Of a stretch of 64,000 bases of DNA, positions 18,757 to 26,601 are shown piece after piece. The stretch lies in the NCBI RefSeq assembly GCF_007747215.1, contig NZ_CP036273.1, positions 6,990,322 through 7,054,321 of the forward strand, read 5' to 3'. The notes beneath the pieces are model-generated. The model saw nothing but the letters and a program-made list of their open reading frames with translations, did no database searches and had not been told where the DNA came from. A program made the position numbers and the translations under genes. The DNA is from Urbifossiella limnaea. GTDB lineage: Bacteria > Planctomycetota > Planctomycetia > Gemmatales > Gemmataceae. How positions within the stretch are numbered: position 1 is the stretch's first letter; the number at the start of each line of letters is the position of its first letter.

Positions 18757-19033
18757 ATGCCGCGTCCCAAGTGTCAGTTTCCTAGTTACTGCAAGCACCC
18801 GCAACAGAACTCCGCCCGCTGTTGGCTGAACAGACGGTGGGTCACCCTGGGCCGCTACGACTCGCCCGAGTCGCGTGCCGAGTTCGCCCGCATCTGCGCC
18901 GAAATCTCGGCTACGTCCGACCAGGCCTCGGTGGCCCGCGCGGCCCCGTAGGGGGCGACGGTGGCCGAGCTGATCGCCGCGTTCAAGGCTCACGTCGAGC
19001 AGCACCACCGCCGGCCGGACGGCACGCCGAACC
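18757..19033 (+). pseudogene. Remnant of a tyrosine-recombinase (integrase) N-terminus
   Basis: The frame from ATG 18757 reads PSYCKHPQQNSARCWLNRRW, then TLGRYDSPESRAEFARICAE, the start typical of planctomycete phage-type integrases. It meets an in-frame TAG at 18949-18951. The same frame then continues with TVAELIAAFKAHVEQHHRRP, the expected next segment (SAM-like core-binding region). At about 19033 the similarity stops and an IS3-type sequence begins in another frame. The catalytic domain is absent. This is an inactivated, truncated gene. Confidence 0.7.
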
Positions 19034-19366
19034 TGGAAGCAGGCGTTCGAGGAGTGCGGCGGCGACGCCTTCCCGGGGCACGGCCACCCGACGCCCGCCG
19101 ACGACGAGCTGCGCCGGCTCCGGGCCGAGCGGGACCTGTTAAAAAGCCGCCGCGTACTCCGCCAGCCCGCCGAGTTGACCTTCCGGTTCATCGCCGACCA
19201 CGCCGCCGAGTGGCCGGTCACCTGGAGGTGCGAGGCGCTGGAGGTGCCGGCCAGCGGGTACTACGCCTGGGCCGCCCGGCCCGACAGCCCGGCCGAGCGG
19301 CGGCGGCGGGAGTTGGTCGGGGCCATCGAGGAGGTTCACGCCGAGGTGAGGCGGCGGTACGGGTGA
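19034..19366 (+). pseudogene. IS3-family transposase fragment (end of OrfA fused to start of OrfB)
   Basis: The frame reads QAFEECGGDAFPGHGHPTP, then DELRRLRAERDLLK, matching the C-terminus of IS3-type OrfA. It continues as FRFIADHAAEWPV, then PASGYYAWAARP and EEVHAEVRRRYG, matching the start of OrfB including its helix-turn-helix. The DDE catalytic part is missing because a stop follows at 19364-19366. Around the run ttaaaaagcc the usual OrfA end (KAAAY) lies in another frame, so the A-run region has probably lost bases and fused the two frames. It is flanked by an integrase remnant and an IS5-type fragment. Confidence 0.75.
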
Positions 19367-19407
19367 GGTTCCCCAAGTTTCGTGGACACGAAGTTAGCGG
19401 TGTAGAC

Positions 19408-19752
19408 TCAGTCCAAGGAGTCCACCTCGACCTGAGCCTTGAGCGTGTGCCGCTTCTTCTTCCCCGAGTAGTCGGCCCGCTGTCGTCGCCGCGGCCGGTG
19501 AGTCGGCTGCTCGAACGTGTCCACGAGCACCGCCAACCCCGGGGTGTGCCTCGGGACGGCCGGGAGGTCGCGGCGGTGGTGCCGGCCCGGGTCGGGCATC
19601 CGCATGGTGTCCTTCCCGGCGGCGGCGAGGACCGGGATGGACCACCCGGCGAGCTGGCGGGCGGCCGACTCGGACACCCCGAACAGGTACCCGATGACAG
19701 CGTAGGTCGGGTACACCCGGAGCCGGACGACGGTGGACAGGATGCGGTCGGT
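19408..19752 (-). pseudogene. IS5-type transposase fragment (DDE superfamily)
   Basis: Read on the minus strand, the segment contains TYAVIGYLFGVSESAARQ (helix-turn-helix), LAVLVDTFEQP (first catalytic Asp region) and GKKKRHTLKAQVEVD, characteristic of IS5-like DDE transposases. It ends abruptly at 19408 before the second catalytic Asp. At its other end the homology stops near 19752, where a sigma-factor fragment on the opposite strand begins. Both ends are truncated and it cannot be active. The open frame continues to 19845, but that part is antisense to the sigma fragment. Confidence 0.7.
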
Positions 19753-20070
19753 GGGCGGATCTATGCTCGGTGCCGCGCCGTCCTGGGTGACGATCACCTG
19801 GCCGAGGAAGCTTTTCAGGACCCGGTGCTCGCCCTGATCCGTCACCGCGGCCGACTACCGACCGACGGGGCCGCCGTCGCCTGGCTGTACCAGACGGCGA
19901 CCAATACTGCTCGACAGGTCATCGCCATCAAACTCCCATCTCTGTCCGCGGCGGGGCGGGAGGTCGTCCGCGGGCGGGAGGAGTACGCGGCCGCGGAGCG
20001 ACTGTTCGACCGACTCCCGAAGGACGACCGGGCCGAGGCCGAGCAACTGCGACAGCTGTTCGGCCCGCCG
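19753..20070 (+). pseudogene. ECF sigma factor fragment (region 2)
   Basis: The plus-strand frame reads RIYARCRAVLGDDHLAEEAF, then QDPVLALIRHRGRL and VAWLYQTATNTARQ. This is the region-2 signature of planctomycete ECF sigma factors (compare the intact copy at 43297-44610). The start is missing, being replaced by the IS5-type fragment, and no recognisable region 4 follows. The downstream helical segment (EYAAAERLFDRLPKDDRAEA) fades out near 20070. It was probably destroyed by insertion and deletion. Confidence 0.6.
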
Positions 20071-20286
20071 GGTGGCGATCCGCCGAGCGCGTACTCTGAA
20101 CCAGGCGTCTCACCCATCGTCGTCCCGGAAGACGCGCATCTTCTGGTGCGGTGGGCTAGAATCGACCGACGACAATCCCCCGCATCCCGGCCTGACCATG
20201 CACAGTTCCGACCCCGGCGATCCGTCGGACGACACCCGCCGCGGCAGGTGTTGTCTGGCGACCCACCCCGCCCTCTGGGGCCCGCG

Positions 20287-20790
20287 ATGACAGCACGAGA
20301 CGCGATCCTGTTGGCCGTCCCCGTGTTCGAGGCGCACCAGCGAGCCGGGTTGGCCGACCTCCGGGCCGGGCTGGAGGGGGTCGGCATCCCCCGGCCGCTG
20401 GCGGCCGAGGTCGTGGACTTCCTCCCGCTCGCCCTGGCCCGGTCCATGCTCGACGGGATGGGCGTCCGGTTCGCCGACCACTACGTCCGGCGGACCGCCG
20501 ACGGGCGGGTGATCGGGACCCGGCCGCTGGCCGACGAGCCCGTGTTCCGGGAGGGGCTGGCGATCGCCTGCGAGGTCAGCTGCCTCGGCGATGCGGGCTT
20601 CCGGGCGGTGGTGGAGCGGAGCGAGGAGTACCGGGCGGTCGGGCGGGCGCTGGACGCCGGGAGCCGGGCGGAGGACCTCGAGTGCCACCCGCCGGTCGTG
20701 TCCGCCGGGCACGACGACCGGCGGCCGTTCGACGACACCTCCGGGGGCCGGCAGCCCCGGGGGCGGACGTGGTGGCGGCCCTGGGGGTGA
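20287..20790 (+). CDS. Hypothetical protein
   Basis: This 167-residue protein has no recognised family. It looks genuine: it opens at an ATG with helical, evenly composed sequence (FLPLALARSMLDGMGVRFAD) and typical high-GC codon use. It has no signal peptide, membrane span or cysteine cluster, and the C-terminal 25 residues are low-complexity and charged. The upstream reading frame is continuous with the sigma-factor remnant, but the coding character changes at the ATG. The ribosome binding site is weak (gggg about 6 bases upstream). It faces the helicase gene tail to tail. Confidence 0.55.
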   Translation: MTARDAILLAVPVFEAHQRAGLADLRAGLEGVGIPRPLAAEVVDFLPLALARSMLDGMGVRFADHYVRRTADGRVIGTRPLADEPVFREGLAIACEVSCLGDAGFRAVVERSEEYRAVGRALDAGSRAEDLECHPPVVSAGHDDRRPFDDTSGGRQPRGRTWWRPWG

Positions 20791-20931
20791 CGGCCAGTTC
20801 CGCGATGATCACCAGTCCGGCCGGAGCACGTCGTAGTGCCGCCCGGCCGAGCCGGGCCAGCCGCAAGCGCGTCATCTCTCACCCCGTCGTGTCCGCACGT
20901 CGCCGCCCGGAGCCCCGGACGAGCCGAGCGG

Positions 20932-22290
20932 TCACTTCCGACGGCGGGGCTTGGGCGGGCCGGACGGCTTCATCGGCCCCGCCCGCCCGCCCGTCGGCGC
21001 CCGCCCGCCCGTCGGCGGCCGCCCGCCGCCCGTGCCGTCCGAGGACGGCTTCCCACCCCGCGACCGCTTCGGGCCGCCCCCCGGCCCCGCCGGCGGCCGC
21101 GCCCGCCCAGGGCCGCCCCGACCCCGCGGCCGGTCGCCGTCCGAGGCCGCCCCCGGCGCCGCGGCCTGGCGGTAGTCGAAGTCCGGGAGGGTGACCCGCG
21201 GCAGCCGCTGCCCCAGCTGCCGCTCGATCCGCCCCAGCGCCGCCTCCTCGTCCGGCGACACCAGCACGAACGCGTCCCCCGTCGCCCCCGCCCGGCCCGT
21301 TCGCCCGACCCGGTGGACGTAGTCCTCCGGCACGTCCGGGACGTCGGTGCTGACGACGTGCGTGACGTGGTCCACGTCCAGCCCGCGGGCGGCGATGTTG
21401 GTCGCCACCAGCACCTGGAACGCGCCCCGCCGGAAGCCGTTCATCGCCGTCGTCCGCTGGCCCGGGGAGCGGTTGCTGTGCAGCTCGCCGACCGTGAACC
21501 CGTCCGCCTCGATCACCCGGGCGAGCTTCTTCGCCCCGTGCTTGGTCCGGGTGAACACCAGCACCGACGGCATCTCGGTCCCCCGCAACAGGTGCCGGAG
21601 GAGGGCCGTCTTGAGGTGCCCGGGGACCGGGTACGCCGCCTGCGTGATCCCGACCGCCGCCGCCGTCCGCCGCCCGACCTGCACGGCCGCCGGGTTCCGC
21701 AGGAGTTCCGCGGCCAGTCCGGCGATGACCGGCGGGAGGGTGGCGGAGAACAAGAGCGTCTGCTCCCGGGCCGGGAGGCGGGCGACGATCCGCTTGACGT
21801 CCGGGAGGAACCCCATGTCGAGCATCCGGTCGGCCTCGTCGAGGACGAGGGCGGCGACCCGGTCGAGGCGGGCGGCCCCCTGGCGGATGAGGTCGAGGAG
21901 CCGGCCGGGGGTGGCGACGACGATGTCGGGGCCGGCCCGCAGCGCCTTCTCCTGGGGGCCGATCGGGCGGCCGCCGACGATCAGCGCCGGGCGCAGGTCG
22001 GTGTACCGGCCGAGGTCGCGGGCGACGGCCTCGATCTGCTCGGCCAGCTCGCGGGTCGGGGACAGGATGAGGGCGCGGGGGCCGCCCCGCGGCCCGGCGA
22101 GGAGGCGGTGCAGGAGCGGGAGCATGAAGGCGGCGGTCTTGCCGGTCCCGGTCGGGGCGGTGGCGAGGACGTCGCGGCCGGCGAGGGCGGGGGGGACGGC
22201 CCCGGCCTGGACGGGGCTCGGCTCGGCGTACCCGAGGGCCCGGACGGCGCGGACGAGGGACGGGTGGAGGCCCAGGGTGGTGAACAGCAT
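20932..22290 (-). CDS. DEAD-box ATP-dependent RNA helicase (RhlE-like)
   Basis: This 452-residue RNA helicase carries the full motif set in order: the Q-motif region FTTLGLHPSLVRAV, ATAPTGTGKT (motif I), PTREL (Ia), ATPGR (Ib), LDEADRML (II), SATLP (III), LVFTRTKHGAK (IV), ATNIAARGLDV (V) and HRVGRTGRAG (VI). The two RecA domains end near residue 365; the rest is a Gly/Pro/Arg/Lys-rich tail ending in KPRRRK, typical for nonspecific RNA binding. The role is remodelling of RNA structures such as ribosome assembly intermediates or mRNA. The ATG at 22290 has GGAG five bases upstream. It stands alone. Confidence 0.93.
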   Translation of the reverse strand: MLFTTLGLHPSLVRAVRALGYAEPSPVQAGAVPPALAGRDVLATAPTGTGKTAAFMLPLLHRLLAGPRGGPRALILSPTRELAEQIEAVARDLGRYTDLRPALIVGGRPIGPQEKALRAGPDIVVATPGRLLDLIRQGAARLDRVAALVLDEADRMLDMGFLPDVKRIVARLPAREQTLLFSATLPPVIAGLAAELLRNPAAVQVGRRTAAAVGITQAAYPVPGHLKTALLRHLLRGTEMPSVLVFTRTKHGAKKLARVIEADGFTVGELHSNRSPGQRTTAMNGFRRGAFQVLVATNIAARGLDVDHVTHVVSTDVPDVPEDYVHRVGRTGRAGATGDAFVLVSPDEEAALGRIERQLGQRLPRVTLPDFDYRQAAAPGAASDGDRPRGRGGPGRARPPAGPGGGPKRSRGGKPSSDGTGGGRPPTGGRAPTGGRAGPMKPSGPPKPRRRK

Positions 22291-22350
22291 CGCAGCTCCG
22301 GCGGATCGGGTAGGCATTGTACCGGTGGTCAGGGCGCCCCCGCCCCGAAC

Positions 22351-22566
22351 CCGGCCGTGTGCGTGGTCTTCCCGATGGTCCCGACCCTCACCGCCACCCT
22401 CGGGGTGAAGGGCCACCGCCTGGTCGTCGGCACCTGGGACTGCAAGCACCTGCTGTACGTGTTCGCCGTCGTCAACCTGGTCACGGCGGCGATCCACGCG
22501 AACACCCTGGAGAGCCCGACGGACGCCAAGAAGCAGACCGGGAAGAGCAAGACGCGGCGGATGCAG
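22351..22566 (+). pseudogene. IS630-family transposase fragment
   Basis: The plus frame reads TLTATLGVKGHRLVVGTWDC, then KHLLYVFAVVNLVTAAIHAN, then KTGKSKTRRMQ, the central part of an IS630-type DDE transposase. Both the N-terminal helix-turn-helix and the C-terminal catalytic residues are missing, and the frame runs into unrelated sequence after RMQ. It is adjacent to the helicase start and to an AT-richer segment, consistent with an old insertion. Confidence 0.65.
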
Positions 22567-23087
22567 ACTGATTGGTCGGTTGGTGGGACGAGGAGTTGTG
22601 GTGTGGGCGGTCTGGGGGTCGGAAAGTCTCTCCGTCTCTTGAGACACGAGAGGCGTCAGTTAACAGCTTTAAGGTTCCAGTTATCAGCCCGAGAGGGGCG
22701 ATACAGCGAAACGCCTAGGATTTCAGGTGACTCGCGCCTGTTAACTGGCGGGTTGGCCGTCGATATCAAGATCGTCCCAATAACTCCCTCCGAGCAGGCC
22801 GACGTCTCTCTGGCGCTTAACAGAATCGAGACGTGGCTTGCAAGCGGTCCACCGGCAATCATGGCACTCACTCGTTCGACACGTCGCGCCCGCCCGGGCA
22901 ATTCGCTCGCGGTCGGCCCGGTAAGGATTTGATCTGCCCGAACTCGCTCCGACCGTCACGCACCTCTCCGACTTCGCCGCCTTCCCCACAACGCGGACGT
23001 GCGTGACTGATGCTGGAGCCCGGACGACAAGCGGATTCCGTTCTTGTCGCGCGAGCGCCCGGATGGTGGTTACGTCTTGTACACGGC
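22567..23087. other. Gene-free, AT-richer stretch next to the IS630 fragment
   Basis: These 521 bases have no convincing gene. By eye count, line 22621-22680 is 50 percent GC, against roughly 70 percent or more in nearby genes, so it is probably foreign or decayed sequence. Reading frames here lack any recognisable motif. Confidence 0.45.
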
Positions 23088-24929
23088 TCAGCCGCTGCCG
23101 GAGAAGCGGCCGACGGTGACGGTCATCTGCCCGCCGGGCTCCTGCCAACTCCGGACCTGTCGGACGTACACCGCGAGCCCGGACACGCCTTCGACGCCGG
23201 GGAATTCGACGTACATCCGCCCGGTGCGGACGGCGTCCGGGGTGCGGAACCGGATGCCGCTGGCCGACAGGTCCACCGACTTGCCGGTGATCGGCGCCCC
23301 GACCACCCCGTCCTGGTACAGCGGGTATACCCGGACCGGCCGCTCGACCCGGGTCCGCGGGTGGGCGCGGCGCTCCTCGAGGTTCTGCAACACACCCTTC
23401 ACGTCGGTCAAGATCGCCGGCAGGTCGGACATGGACAGGAGGGTGAACACGGAGTTCGGCACCCCGCACACCGCGCCGGAGGCGATGTACTCGGCCGACG
23501 GCGGGACCGGGCGGCGGACGGTCACCTCGAAACCCGTCCGCGGACGGGGCGGCGCCTTCGGGTCCGGCTTGCCCCCCTTCGGCGGGTCGGGCGGGGCTTC
23601 CCGCCACAACACCACCCGGACCGGGTCCTGCTGCTTGACCTCCATCCCCCACCGCTCGGCCACCATTCCGAGCTTGAGCGGCACCATCCCGGCGGGGAGT
23701 GTCGACAGGAAGTTGCAGGTGGTGTCCGGGTCGTCGTGCGCGGCCAGGGTGTCCGGGTCGTCGGCCGCGGCCCGGAGAACGGCTTCGACGAACTCGGGGG
23801 TGGTGCCAGCCGGTTCGTGCTGCCGTTCGCCGGGGACACCGTGGAACTCGGCCACCGGCAGGACAGCCCGGAGCCCGGCGAACGGGTCGGCCGGCTTCGG
23901 CGGCTCGGGCTCGCGGCGGCGGGACAGCCGGCCGGACCCGGGCCGGCCCGGGGTGCCGGACGGCGACCGGCTGTTGGACGGCGCCGGCTCGGGCAGGGGT
24001 GGCGTAACCGCCAGTACGGGCGGGCCGTTCGGGATCGTCGCCTCGTCCGTCTCGGCCGGCGAGGCGGCGGCGGGGGGCAGGGTGATCGCCTCGGGCGGCA
24101 GGCCGGTGGTCTCGGCCAGGGCGGCGACGAACGCCGAGCACGACGGGAACCGCTCGCCGGGGTTCTTCGCCAGCGCCCGCCCGACCGCCGCCCGGTCGGC
24201 GTACGGGACCGCGGCAAGGTCCGGCGGGGTGGTCGCGTGTTGCAGCATGAGCTGCTCGGCGGTGCGGCCGGGGTACGGGAACACGCCGGTCGCCAGTTCG
24301 ACGTAAACGAGGGCGAGGCTGTACTGGTCCGACCGCGGGTCGACGGCCCCGCGGAGGACCTCGGGGGAGGTGTACCGCGGGGTGAACCCGCGGCGGTCGT
24401 CGGCCCCGTCCCCGGCCCGGTGGACGCGGCGGACGAGCCCGTAGTCGCCGACCTTCAGGTGCCCGGCAACGAGGAACAGGTTCTCCGGCTTCACGTCGAG
24501 GTGTTGGAGGCCGTAGCGGCTGCCGATCATGTCCAGCGCCTCGGCCGCGTCGCCGAGGTAGTTCAGGAGCTCGTCCCGCGGGATGCCCGGGTGGCCGTCG
24601 GCCCGGCACGCCTTGAACCGGTCGGCCAGCTGACAGTCGGCCAACTCCATCACGATGACGAGTTCGGCGCCGACGAGTTCAACCCGCTCGAGGGAGAGGA
24701 GGAACGGGTGACGGATGGTTTTGATCTGCTCGACGGCGCCCCGCTCCTGGCGGAACTGGTCGCCGGCGGTGGACACGAACTTGATCGCCTTCGGGAGCCC
24801 GCCGGGCGCCTCACACTTCCAGACCTCGCCGAACCCACCCCGGCCGAGCGGCTGGAGCAGGCGGTAGCCCGGCAACGGCTCGGCGCCGGGGTACTTCTCG
24901 CAAATCCCCGGGTGGTACGTGGTGGTCAT
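23088..24929 (-). CDS. Ser/Thr protein kinase with C-terminal PilZ domain
   Basis: From the ATG at 24929 this is 613 residues. The kinase domain spans about 22-290: GRGGFGEVWKC loop, Lys50, catalytic HLDVKPEN (143-150, HRD Arg replaced by Leu), DYG at 162-164 instead of DFG, and SPEVLRG. A proline-rich linker and an unrecognised region lead to a C-terminal PilZ-like domain (about 519-613) with the RRAHPRTR arginine motif and DLSASG, the two c-di-GMP-contact motifs of PilZ domains. There is no membrane span. The fusion suggests phosphorylation modulated by c-di-GMP, or the reverse. An in-frame GTG at 24968 would add 13 residues. It has no operon partner. Confidence 0.88.
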   Translation of the reverse strand: MTTTYHPGICEKYPGAEPLPGYRLLQPLGRGGFGEVWKCEAPGGLPKAIKFVSTAGDQFRQERGAVEQIKTIRHPFLLSLERVELVGAELVIVMELADCQLADRFKACRADGHPGIPRDELLNYLGDAAEALDMIGSRYGLQHLDVKPENLFLVAGHLKVGDYGLVRRVHRAGDGADDRRGFTPRYTSPEVLRGAVDPRSDQYSLALVYVELATGVFPYPGRTAEQLMLQHATTPPDLAAVPYADRAAVGRALAKNPGERFPSCSAFVAALAETTGLPPEAITLPPAAASPAETDEATIPNGPPVLAVTPPLPEPAPSNSRSPSGTPGRPGSGRLSRRREPEPPKPADPFAGLRAVLPVAEFHGVPGERQHEPAGTTPEFVEAVLRAAADDPDTLAAHDDPDTTCNFLSTLPAGMVPLKLGMVAERWGMEVKQQDPVRVVLWREAPPDPPKGGKPDPKAPPRPRTGFEVTVRRPVPPSAEYIASGAVCGVPNSVFTLLSMSDLPAILTDVKGVLQNLEERRAHPRTRVERPVRVYPLYQDGVVGAPITGKSVDLSASGIRFRTPDAVRTGRMYVEFPGVEGVSGLAVYVRQVRSWQEPGGQMTVTVGRFSGSG

Positions 24930-25321
24930 CACGTCGCGGAGGTTGCCGGGCGGGACGGCGGAACTCACTGTTCGGCCGTGGTCGGTGGGCTATCGCCCAG
25001 TACCTGGGCATGCTCTCAGGAACACTAGCACGGGGTTTGCGGCAGGGCCAACGCTTCTTGAACTGCTGCCGTGGTACTGGTTTTGCCCGTACACCGGCGG
25101 GAACCCGGTGACGGCCTCGCTGCTGGAGCAGGACACGGCGAAAGGGAGCATCAACGCCAGGCGGCCAAGTGCCGCCCTGGACACGAAGTCCCTGGAGCGC
25201 GTCCTACAGGGCTTCAAGGCGAATTAACACTCCCAGAGATCCCCTGCCCACGGGGGGAGACCGGTCGACAGCGACGCACCCCGGTCGACCTGCGGCTGCC
25301 ACCCAGAATCCCGCCACCGCA
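24930..25321. other. Gene-free spacer between kinase-PilZ and BNR genes
   Basis: These 392 bases include the presumed promoter of the minus-strand kinase. A plus-strand open stretch ending at 25227 (FCPYTGGNPVTASLLEQD) resembles nothing recognised and has no proper start; it may be decayed coding sequence. No RNA gene or hairpin terminator was seen. Confidence 0.4.
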
Positions 25322-26314
25322 TCATTCGCCGCGGCGCCGCGCGTACAGCTCCGAGCCCATCTTCATCAGGTACAGCGTGTCCGAGGTCGGGTCGTAGTCC
25401 AGCCACGTCAGCGCCGACACGCCCTTCAGCGCCGCCGGCACCGCCACCGGCGCCGCCCACGTCTTCCCGCCGTCGCCGCTCTCCACGACGCCGGTGCCGG
25501 TCAGCACGAACAGCTGCGCCGCGCCCTTGCCGAACACCGGGCCGTACCGGCCGTCCTTCACCGGCCCCACCTTCGCCCACGTCTTGCCGGCGTCAGTCGT
25601 CTTGTGGAGTCCGCCGTCGGCGAGCCAGTACACGCCGTCCGGCCCCACCCGCGGCAGCGCCGTCGGGGTGAAGTCGGCGACCGGGGCGAAGGTGGCGCCG
25701 CCGTCCGTCGTGCGGACGACGCCGCCCGTCGGGTTGTCCTTCGTCTTCACGCGGGTCACCACGGCCGTGTTCGCGTCGAAGACCCACGCCGGGCCGTGCC
25801 CCTTGCCCAGGTCGTCGAACGTCTTGCCGCCGTCGCGGGAGCGGAGGAGCAGGCCGTTCGCCTCGTGCTTGAGCGCCAGCAGGAACTTGAGGTCCGGGTC
25901 GCTCCAGTCGGCGGCGCACCAGTCCACGTGCGCCGAGGCCTTGTCGAGGACGCGCCACGGGCCGCTGCCGGTGGTGCCGACGGCGATCGGGCTGCCGTAC
26001 ACGAGCGGCATGAGGAGGCGCGGCGTCTTGCCGGTGGGGTCGAGCTGGAGGCACCCGGGCGTCTCGGTGCGGCCCTTCGGGGGGCTGTTCTCGACGCGGG
26101 TCCAGGTGGCGCCGCGGTCGGCGGACGTGAACAGGCCGCGGTCGCTGAGGTCCACAAAGAGCCGGCCGGTGGACCGCTCGACGACGACGCCGCAGAGGCC
26201 GCCGAACCCGGTCTTTTCGCGGGCGAGCAGTTCGGTGGTGAGGGGCCGCCACTCGGCGGGAGCGTCGGCCGGAGCCGCGAGCACGACGCCGACCGCGATC
26301 AGAATGGCACGCAT
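25322..26314 (-). CDS. Exported BNR/Asp-box repeat protein
   Basis: This 330-residue protein has a short signal peptide (MRAILIAVGVVLAAPADAPA). Asp-box/BNR repeats of the S-x-D-x-G-x-x-W type follow: SADRGATWTRV, SRDGGKTFDDL, TTDGGATFAPV, TTDAGKTWAKV and SGDGGKTWAAP. About five repeats over this length fit a sialidase-like or VPS10-like beta-propeller. No glycosidase catalytic residues could be assigned, so an enzymatic role is not claimed; photosystem-assembly-like or sortilin-like repeat proteins are alternatives. The start has GGAAGG about 6 bases upstream. It is divergent from the lolC-like gene. Confidence 0.8.
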   Translation of the reverse strand: MRAILIAVGVVLAAPADAPAEWRPLTTELLAREKTGFGGLCGVVVERSTGRLFVDLSDRGLFTSADRGATWTRVENSPPKGRTETPGCLQLDPTGKTPRLLMPLVYGSPIAVGTTGSGPWRVLDKASAHVDWCAADWSDPDLKFLLALKHEANGLLLRSRDGGKTFDDLGKGHGPAWVFDANTAVVTRVKTKDNPTGGVVRTTDGGATFAPVADFTPTALPRVGPDGVYWLADGGLHKTTDAGKTWAKVGPVKDGRYGPVFGKGAAQLFVLTGTGVVESGDGGKTWAAPVAVPAALKGVSALTWLDYDPTSDTLYLMKMGSELYARRRGE

Positions 26315-26446
26315 GTTCGACCTTCCCGGGGGAGAAGTGGACCGGTGAGGAGAAGGTAGCGAGCCGAAGCCGAGTCGGCGCCGGGCGTTACGGCGGGAAC
26401 TGGCACGGCGTCGCTCCAATACTAATTTGTGGCATAGACTCAATGC

Positions 26447-26478
26447 GTGCCGCGACCCCCCGGGGGGGTCGGCGGCAC
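26447..26478. repeat. GC-only hairpin in the divergent promoter region
   Basis: A gtgccgc-gacccccc arm pairs with its complement with one bulged base and almost no loop. It lies about 125 bases upstream of the lolC-like start and about 130 bases upstream of the BNR gene start on the other strand. It could be a regulatory palindrome; there is no T-run for termination. Confidence 0.45.
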
Positions 26479-26601
26479 ACAATGGACTCGGCCCGAGGTT
26501 TGAGCCTCCGCCTTGCCCCGCTTCTCACTTCGGCTTGAGCGGCGCCCGACGGCGTGATAGAAGCCGGGTGCCGGCACCCCGCCCGTTCCGGGAAGGAACC
26601 C

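Noticed and set aside
18961-20790. One continuous plus-strand frame joining the integrase/IS region to the hypothetical protein
   Set aside because: It joins antisense IS5 sequence, a sigma fragment and a separate gene; the parts have different origins, so only the ATG at 20287 is used.
20836-22932. Plus-strand frame opposite the helicase running into the IS630 fragment
   Set aside because: The helicase motifs on the minus strand are decisive; only the IS630-like part after 22351 has real similarity.
25040-25227. Possible transposase remnant (FCPYTGGNPVTASLL)
   Set aside because: No confident match to any family and no start; left as undescribed spacer.
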